This document shows, piece by piece, positions 59,507-64,000 of a stretch of DNA of 64,000 nt. This DNA comes from Lycium barbarum (lineage: Eukaryota; Streptophyta; Magnoliopsida; Solanales; Solanaceae). The stretch lies in assembly GCF_019175385.1 (NCBI RefSeq), contig NC_083345.1, forward strand, positions 43,174,098 to 43,238,097, written 5' to 3'. Position 1 is the stretch's first letter, and each line of letters opens with the position of its first letter. The notes beneath the pieces were generated by a model. It worked only from the letters and a program-made list of their open reading frames with translations, made no database searches and was not told where the DNA came from. Both the position numbers and the translations under genes were made by a program.

Positions 59507-60616
59507 ATGTCGATCAACTTGAGTTTTGACATGGTCTTGACTACACCAGAGTTGCTACGTATTTGGTGGGGCCAAATGTCTCCGGATGAGAAAAAGGGTA
59601 TTTCATGTCATTTAGGAAATTTGACATCCATTATGACTATGACGGGTTGCAAGGAATTAATAGAAGTGATTACCGGGTTTTGGGATCTATATAGGATGAT
59701 TTTTCGATTTGGGGATGACGTCGAGATGACACCTACCTTAGAGAAATTTAGGGATGCGTTGACTAGCGTAGGCTCAGGATTGAAAAGAAGAAAGAAACCT
59801 GAACAAAATGCCTTAATCCCAGAAAAAACCCACCTACTCCCAAATCTGCAAAATGTTCTGCTTGATGAAGCCAATTAGGCCCATGGTCCAACCATACCTT
59901 TTAGAGAGTTATAGAAAAGGTTTGGGAGCCTAATTGGATTTGTGGAACATTCCGGGGAGTTCAAGACTTATGCCAAATGGACGGCCACCCAACCTTTAGC
60001 CTTCGCCATTTGCTTTCTGGGAACCATGGTTTTTCCCAAAGGCTAGTCATTAGCCATAGACACCCGACTCATTTCAATTACCCATGCCATCTTCTACGGC
60101 ATAACCCAACAAGAAGAAACCAAATACTTCGACTTAATCCTAATTATCCTAGCCGACTTGTACCGAGCCTTGAGCCCTTGTGGAATCCATTACAAATACA
60201 TCCAAGATTGTAACCTACTCCTACAATGGTGGATCCTTAAGCATATGATCAAATTTTGGGGTGAACAACACCTATGTAAGCCAGCCAAAAGGGATGGCAT
60301 TCTTGATTTTTGCTCGAGCTTTGGGGAACAAAACAAACAAAGTTGGACCTTCCGCTTTTCTAAGTTGAAAGAAGGAAGTTTTCAATGGATGTTCCACGAC
60401 TTCGTATCTGATAAAGTTGTGGTCAAGGGTAGGAAGTGTCCATATTTACAACTTATGAGGATTCGAGGGATTCACCCTTACGCACCTGCTAGGGTCTTGA
60501 GACAACTTGGGAGGATCCAAGTCGTACCCCAAGTTGGAGGAATGGGAGACTTTATCATTGACTATGACACCGATAGACTTCAATTCAAATGTCACATTTA
60601 TGTTTCAAACAATTAG
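59507..60616 (+). pseudogene. Ogre ORF1 remnant (plant-mobile-domain-like)
   Basis: One frame of 370 codons from ATG 59507 to TAG 60614-60616, interrupted by three in-frame stops, all TAG (59876-59878, about 59912 and about 60041). The start has TPELLRIWWGQMSPDEKK, FWDLYRMIFRFGDDVEMTPT and the IPNLQN-like HLLPNLQNVLL. The middle has GFVEHSGEFKTYAKWTATQP and FCFLGTMVFPKG-like sequence. The end has YIQDCNLLLQWWILKHM and RIRGIHPYAPARVLRQLG. This order is that of the extra ORF that Ogre elements carry upstream of gag, whose function is unknown and which resembles plant mobile-domain proteins. Decayed. Confidence 0.8.
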
Positions 60617-60792
60617 TACACCTTGGTTTCGGAATGCGAATAGTGTACTTATACTTGTATTAACTGCCTTATGTGATTTACTTGCTTTCATACGTTCCGT
60701 TTAAATGCTTAATTGATCTCAAAGTGTTGACCACTACCCCAAAGAGAAGCAATGAAAAACAATACATGTACTAAGTCTAGTGACCTTCTCAG

Positions 60793-60933
60793 AATCTGAA
60801 GATAGATGCCAAAAACGTACTAGAGCATAAGGACAAAAAGGAAAATGAGGGCTTACTCCGTCGCAAAATTCGAGATCTTGAGAAGAAGATACGAGCAATC
60901 AAGGCCAAAATCACAGAGGCCGACACAAGTTGA
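60793..60933 (+). pseudogene. Coiled-coil fragment before gag remnant
   Basis: 47 codons in one frame, rich in Lys, Glu and Leu with a heptad-like pattern (LEHKDKKENEGLLRRKIRDL, then EKKIRAIKAKI), ending TGA. Probably part of the ORF1 end or gag start of the Ogre-type element. It is not in frame with the following segment. Confidence 0.45.
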
Positions 60934-61628
60934 TGAATTCGGCGAAAAGTCCGCCCAAGGAACCAATTGAAACACAACATCAAGGAGAGAGTGTTTTGGA
61001 CAAAGAAAAGGGGATACTTCCCGAGTACATCCCTATAGCCGAGGAATCAGAGGAGGAAGAAGTGGAGTCTGACCCAAAAGAACCCACTTGGCCATCCAGA
61101 GAGGCCACATCCGTCATGCCACCAAGCTCGAGGAGAGAGGTCGCTTCTGCCGCACCTCCGAGCCCAAGAGAGAAGCCTGGGGAACGAGTAGAATTCGTTC
61201 GACCAGCATCACGCAAATGGTGGACTATTGCACTCAAGGCTTTAGCCTGTCCCTACCGTATCTCGCCAAGACACGTGACAAGTGAGGAAATATTAGACAA
61301 ACTCAAAAGGAAAGGGATAATCTGTGTCAGCCACGAAAGGTTGTCACCCTGTGCCCCAGTTTTTGCACATAAAAGGTGCCTCTTTCACCAAAATCAAGCA
61401 GGTCATACAGCCAATGAGTGCTTGGCCTTTAGAAAAAGGATGATAGGGCTGATAGATGAGAGGCGCATCACAAAACTATGGGGCCCATACTCACTATTGG
61501 TCCACAACAGTGTTTCACCAACTAAAGGTATTACGTTGAATACCCACATTTGGCGTTACGATTTCACCGTTTTTCAAGGACTCCTATGCCAATATCTTCC
61601 AAGAATTGGTCAGTATTGGGAAAATTAG
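60933..61628 (+). pseudogene. Ogre-type gag C-terminal remnant
   Basis: The frame opens at ATG 60933 (TTG 60930 is upstream). An acidic and Pro-rich linker (IAEESEEEEVESDPKEP) comes first. Near 61374-61440 a cysteine-histidine unit follows: CLFHQNQAGHTANEC, then RKRMIGLID, the C/H finger type found in Ogre/Tat gag C-termini. The usual gag core, protease, RT and integrase are not present downstream, so the element is deleted for most of its coding capacity. Confidence 0.7.
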
Positions 61629-61669
61629 CCCAATTAGGACTAAGAGGGCTCAAACAAAAGGAACTGTTC

Positions 61670-61775
61670 ACCGAAAGATGTGTCTCTACCATTACGGGGC
61701 TTTAGGGCACGACATAGAGAAGTGTGAAGCTTTCGAGTTCGAGGTGGATCATTTGGTCAACACGGGAAGCATCTA
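61670..61775 (+). pseudogene. Second Cys/His unit of Ogre-type gag
   Basis: In another frame, MCLYHYGALGHDIEKCEAFE then VDHLVN (61678-61770) repeats the C-x2-H...GH...C layout of the preceding unit, as in Ogre/Tat gag with two such units. Stops and a frame change separate them. Confidence 0.65.
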
Positions 61776-61945
61776 GGTGGTACTCCCACCGCAGTATTAG
61801 AAATTAGGGAATGTGGGCTGGGAGAAAGGCTGAAAGGACAAACAACCCATTTTGACCTTAAGAAAAGGTCATTTTTTGGGTAGTTTTAGGGGGATCTCAT
61901 TTTTTGTATTTAACACAGAATGGTCCCCTATTTTTTATATGTAAA

Positions 61946-62100
61946 AGGAACTGCGACGACCTAATGTCCCGAGGAAAGATACGCAGGAAGCCCCTATCGT
62001 GCCTGGTAACGGGTAGGTTTTAAGATAAGATTCTTATCTTATGTAAACTGAACTACGGATGGGCCTGATTTCCTATGGAGGAATACGTAGGCAGTCTACG
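61946..62100 (+). repeat. Duplicated Ogre 3' signature motif
   Basis: GAACTACGGATGGGCCTGAT...GGAATACGTAGGCAG at 62050-62096 is the GAACTACG/TACGTAGGCAG motif typical of Ogre/Tat non-coding regions. A diverged copy, GAACTGCGACGACCTAATG...AGATACGCAGGAAGCC, lies about 100 bp upstream at 61949-61993. Confidence 0.65.
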
Positions 62101-62497
62101 TAAGACTTGGTCCCTATATATTATAAATATTATATTCCCCCTACTTAACAAAGCTGAAATACCAGAAACTCCGTACAAGAGATCAATCGAGAATTTAAGT
62201 CAAGCATATGAATATTTATGTGCTACATGTTTTAACTACCAACTATGTGAGATATTCTGCTTTTCTTTTATAGCCTAATAAACTGACATAGTTTGCTTTT
62301 GAGTTATTCTTTTCTTATAGAAGAGAAAGTTGATTCGTTCACACTGGCATACTTCACAAGATCAAAAGCTGCAATAGCATCCCTATCCCAACCAGACAAA
62401 GGCAAAGCAAAAATGATTGGTACTTTCGAGAATGAGACTGCTACAACTGATATCACTCTCAGAGATTCACCTCTTCATGAATTACTGAAGTTCTCGT
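62101..62497. other. Unassigned sequence between Ogre-type remnant and terminal LTR
   Basis: An ORF at 62293-62526 contains FTLAYFTRSKAAIASLSQPD, possibly a linker of a retroelement polyprotein, but it runs into the next LTR and no domain is recognised. Nothing else is seen. Confidence 0.35.
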
Positions 62498-63889
62498 TGA
62501 TACGCTCAAATTACACCTTTTATTAGCGTAAAGTAGACGATGTCAAATATAGTAACCCAACAAGGTTGGGGTCGAATCCCACAAGGAATATGGTGTGAAA
62601 AGGTTACTAAAATCATAAAATGCTTTATTTAGGTCTGTTGTCTTACTCCAATGATTTTGTATAAAGTAGGTTGTTTATGAGTAGTTGCTAACTAATTGCT
62701 TTGGATTATAATATATGGTAAAAAGAAACCAAGGTTGTGTCCCAGTAAGATAACGTGTATGATCATGGGTATTGATCTTGATTTACTTCTTATGGATCGT
62801 TATTTGAATGCACTTAACCTCTATGTGAATCTCTATTATTTCCCAATGAATAAAGATTATTTCTATCTATGATTTTCCCAAGTATAAGAAAGTTGACATG
62901 AAGAACGGTTAATTATGTCAAGTCAATTCCTCTTATTCCTAAGTGAATCTATTAAAAAATGGTTAACGTCTTGAGTTCTTGTTACTAGTTCTTACAGAAC
63001 CCTAATTGTTTTTCCAAATAAATCAAGGTTTATGGCGTTAGCTAATGTTTGCAACCACTAACTATTAATGAATAACGAAGAACAAGCGATCCATTATGCA
63101 TATATCAATCACAATTCGCAATCACAAAACACCCATCTTTGTTTTCACAAGCTTAGTAAAGGTATTTAGTTACTCATGACAAAGAACAACAAATAAGAGA
63201 TTGAAAAATTCATAATTGCTTACTTTTGATAATAAGAGAAATTAATGATACTTGATTTGATATTTGAAAACTCCAAAAACAAAGGAATATTCAATGTTGT
63301 AAGAAAAGAGTCAAAGTATAACAACTGATAATAAATAAAACCCTACATTGGACTATTTATAGGTTTCAAAAACGTAAAAGTACAAAATTTGCAATTAAGT
63401 CCCAGACGGCAACTTATACGGACCGTATAAACTTGTATAACCTTCAGTCTTCACTTCTTCAGAGGAAAACACGAGCTGATATTACACGGTCCGTATAAAT
63501 TTACACAGCCTATATAACTCAATCGTCAAACTCCTTCTTCACACACAGCTCCCTGTCTTGTCTTAAATCCTTCGACACACCCAACTATACCGCCCGTATA
63601 ATATTATACGGTCCGTATAACTTGCTCGTATATCCGCATCTTCCAACTTTGACATTATGTTGCCTTGTCCTTCTTCAATACGACCACAGACACGGTCCGT
63701 ATAATATTGTACGAATCGTGAAAGTCAACTTCTATGCAATTTCAGTAACTTTTTGTTTCTGAACATTAACTCTATGATTTACTTGAAACACAACAAAAAC
63801 ACATCAAACCAACAAATACTCGCCTTAAAACAAGTAAAACTTCTTGTAAAAAGGTATTGAAAGTGCCACAATTTCACGACACATCAACA
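62498..63889 (-). mobile_element. 3' LTR of a minus-strand non-chromovirus element (1,392 bp)
   Basis: Read on the minus strand it starts TGTTGATGTGTCGTGAAATTG and ends AATTTGAGCGTATCA. It is preceded (higher coordinates) by GCTTGAGGACAAGCAAAG, then TTTAAGTTGGGG, the usual 3' internal end and polypurine tract of Athila/Tat-type elements. It carries four or more palindromic TATACGGTCCGTATAA words (63412-63705) and a donor-like CAAAAGTAAGC. Confidence 0.7.
63412..63705. repeat. Palindromic TATACGG/CCGTATA words in terminal LTR
   Basis: TTATACGGACCGTATAA (63414-63430), ACACGGTCCGTATAA (63484-63498), TTATACGGTCCGTATAA (63604-63620) and ACACGGTCCGTATAA (about 63690-63704), with half-sites between. 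Confidence 0.85.
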
Positions 63890-64000
63890 CCCCAACTTAA
63901 AGTCTTTGCTTGTCCTCAAGCAAGTATGACAACACAACGACTCAACTATCACCTAGATATCACAGAGTAATAATGTCTACAATGGTTTTGACTCCAAACT
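63890..64000 (-). mobile_element. 3' internal end of the minus-strand element
   Basis: On the plus strand it starts CCCCAACTTAAAG, then TCTTTGCTTGTCCTCAAGC: the reverse complement of the polypurine tract and the preceding GAGGACAAGC motif. The element continues beyond the window. Confidence 0.65.

Noticed and set aside
59507..61775. Endogenous pararetrovirus or host gene
   Set aside because: The TGGCGACTCC primer site, long LTR, ORF1 type and GAACTACG/TACGTAGGCAG motif fit Ogre/Tat; no movement or coat protein motifs are seen.
62293..62526. 77-codon ORF with FTRSKAAIASLS
   Set aside because: It looks like a polyprotein linker but runs into the terminal LTR and shows no domain; left as unassigned.
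62560..62600. tRNA B-box-like GGGTCGAATCCCAC
   Set aside because: It lacks a T of the GGTTCGAATCC consensus and has no A box at proper distance; a common word in plant LTRs.
1..64000. CRISPR arrays, Helitron ends, terminal inverted repeat transposons
   Set aside because: I looked for regularly spaced repeats, CTRR hairpin ends and paired inverted termini and saw none that held up.

Overview
The window looks like repeat-dense plant nuclear DNA, from a eudicot and plausibly one of the nightshade family. I see no host gene, tRNA gene or CRISPR array. Almost every base belongs to LTR retrotransposons or to insertions inside them. The evidence is recurring TG...CA long terminal repeats (LTRs), primer sites matching initiator Met-tRNA (TGGTATCAGAGC) or the Ogre-type primer site (TGGCGACTCC...), G-rich polypurine tracts, short target duplications, and broken gag-pol reading frames of Ty3/gypsy chromovirus (Tekay/Del-like) type.

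Layout, left to right. (1) 1-435 is the 3' internal end of a non-coding large retrotransposon ('LARD' family, copy O), followed by its LTR (436-1135 and 10337-11425). (2) That LTR is split by element A (1136-10331), a tandem structure LTR-pol-LTR-pol-LTR flanked by GGAAC. (3) 11426-12072 is unassigned repeat DNA. (4) LARD copy C has its LTR at 12073-15583, split by a 5'-truncated LINE (about 13105-13783). Its internal region is split by element D (15938-33568), a second LTR-internal-LTR-internal-LTR array with dead gag-pol copies. (5) C internal sequence resumes at 33574 and meets, head to head near 34.05 kb, a minus-strand LARD copy F. Element E (34275-39079, GTACG on both sides) is inserted in F. 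E carries a 5S-rRNA-derived segment. (6) The F LTR (39170-41996, minus) has internal sequence on both sides. (7) From 43570 a roughly 5.9-kb Ogre/Tat-type LTR begins. It is interrupted by LARD copy B (45966-55430), ends near 58929, and is followed by the primer site, a decayed ORF1 and gag remnants to about 62.1 kb. (8) 62498-63889 is an LTR of a minus-strand element that leaves the window.

The coding copies (A, D) are chromovirus-like: gag, protease, reverse transcriptase, RNase H, integrase and a C-terminal chromodomain-like tail. None is intact. The LARD copies O, C, F and B carry no recognisable protein gene and would need a partner element's proteins.

The most interesting points are: two complete tandem-LTR arrays plus a third internal-LTR-internal junction in 64 kb, one with a mosaic middle LTR and one with a near-identical 3,074-bp duplication; a 5S rRNA-like segment with its A and C boxes conserved; near-consensus splice donors inside LTRs paired with acceptors just before the first ORF in two families; and palindromic words repeated in LTR leaders of unrelated families. 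Boundaries and identities were read by eye, without alignment software.
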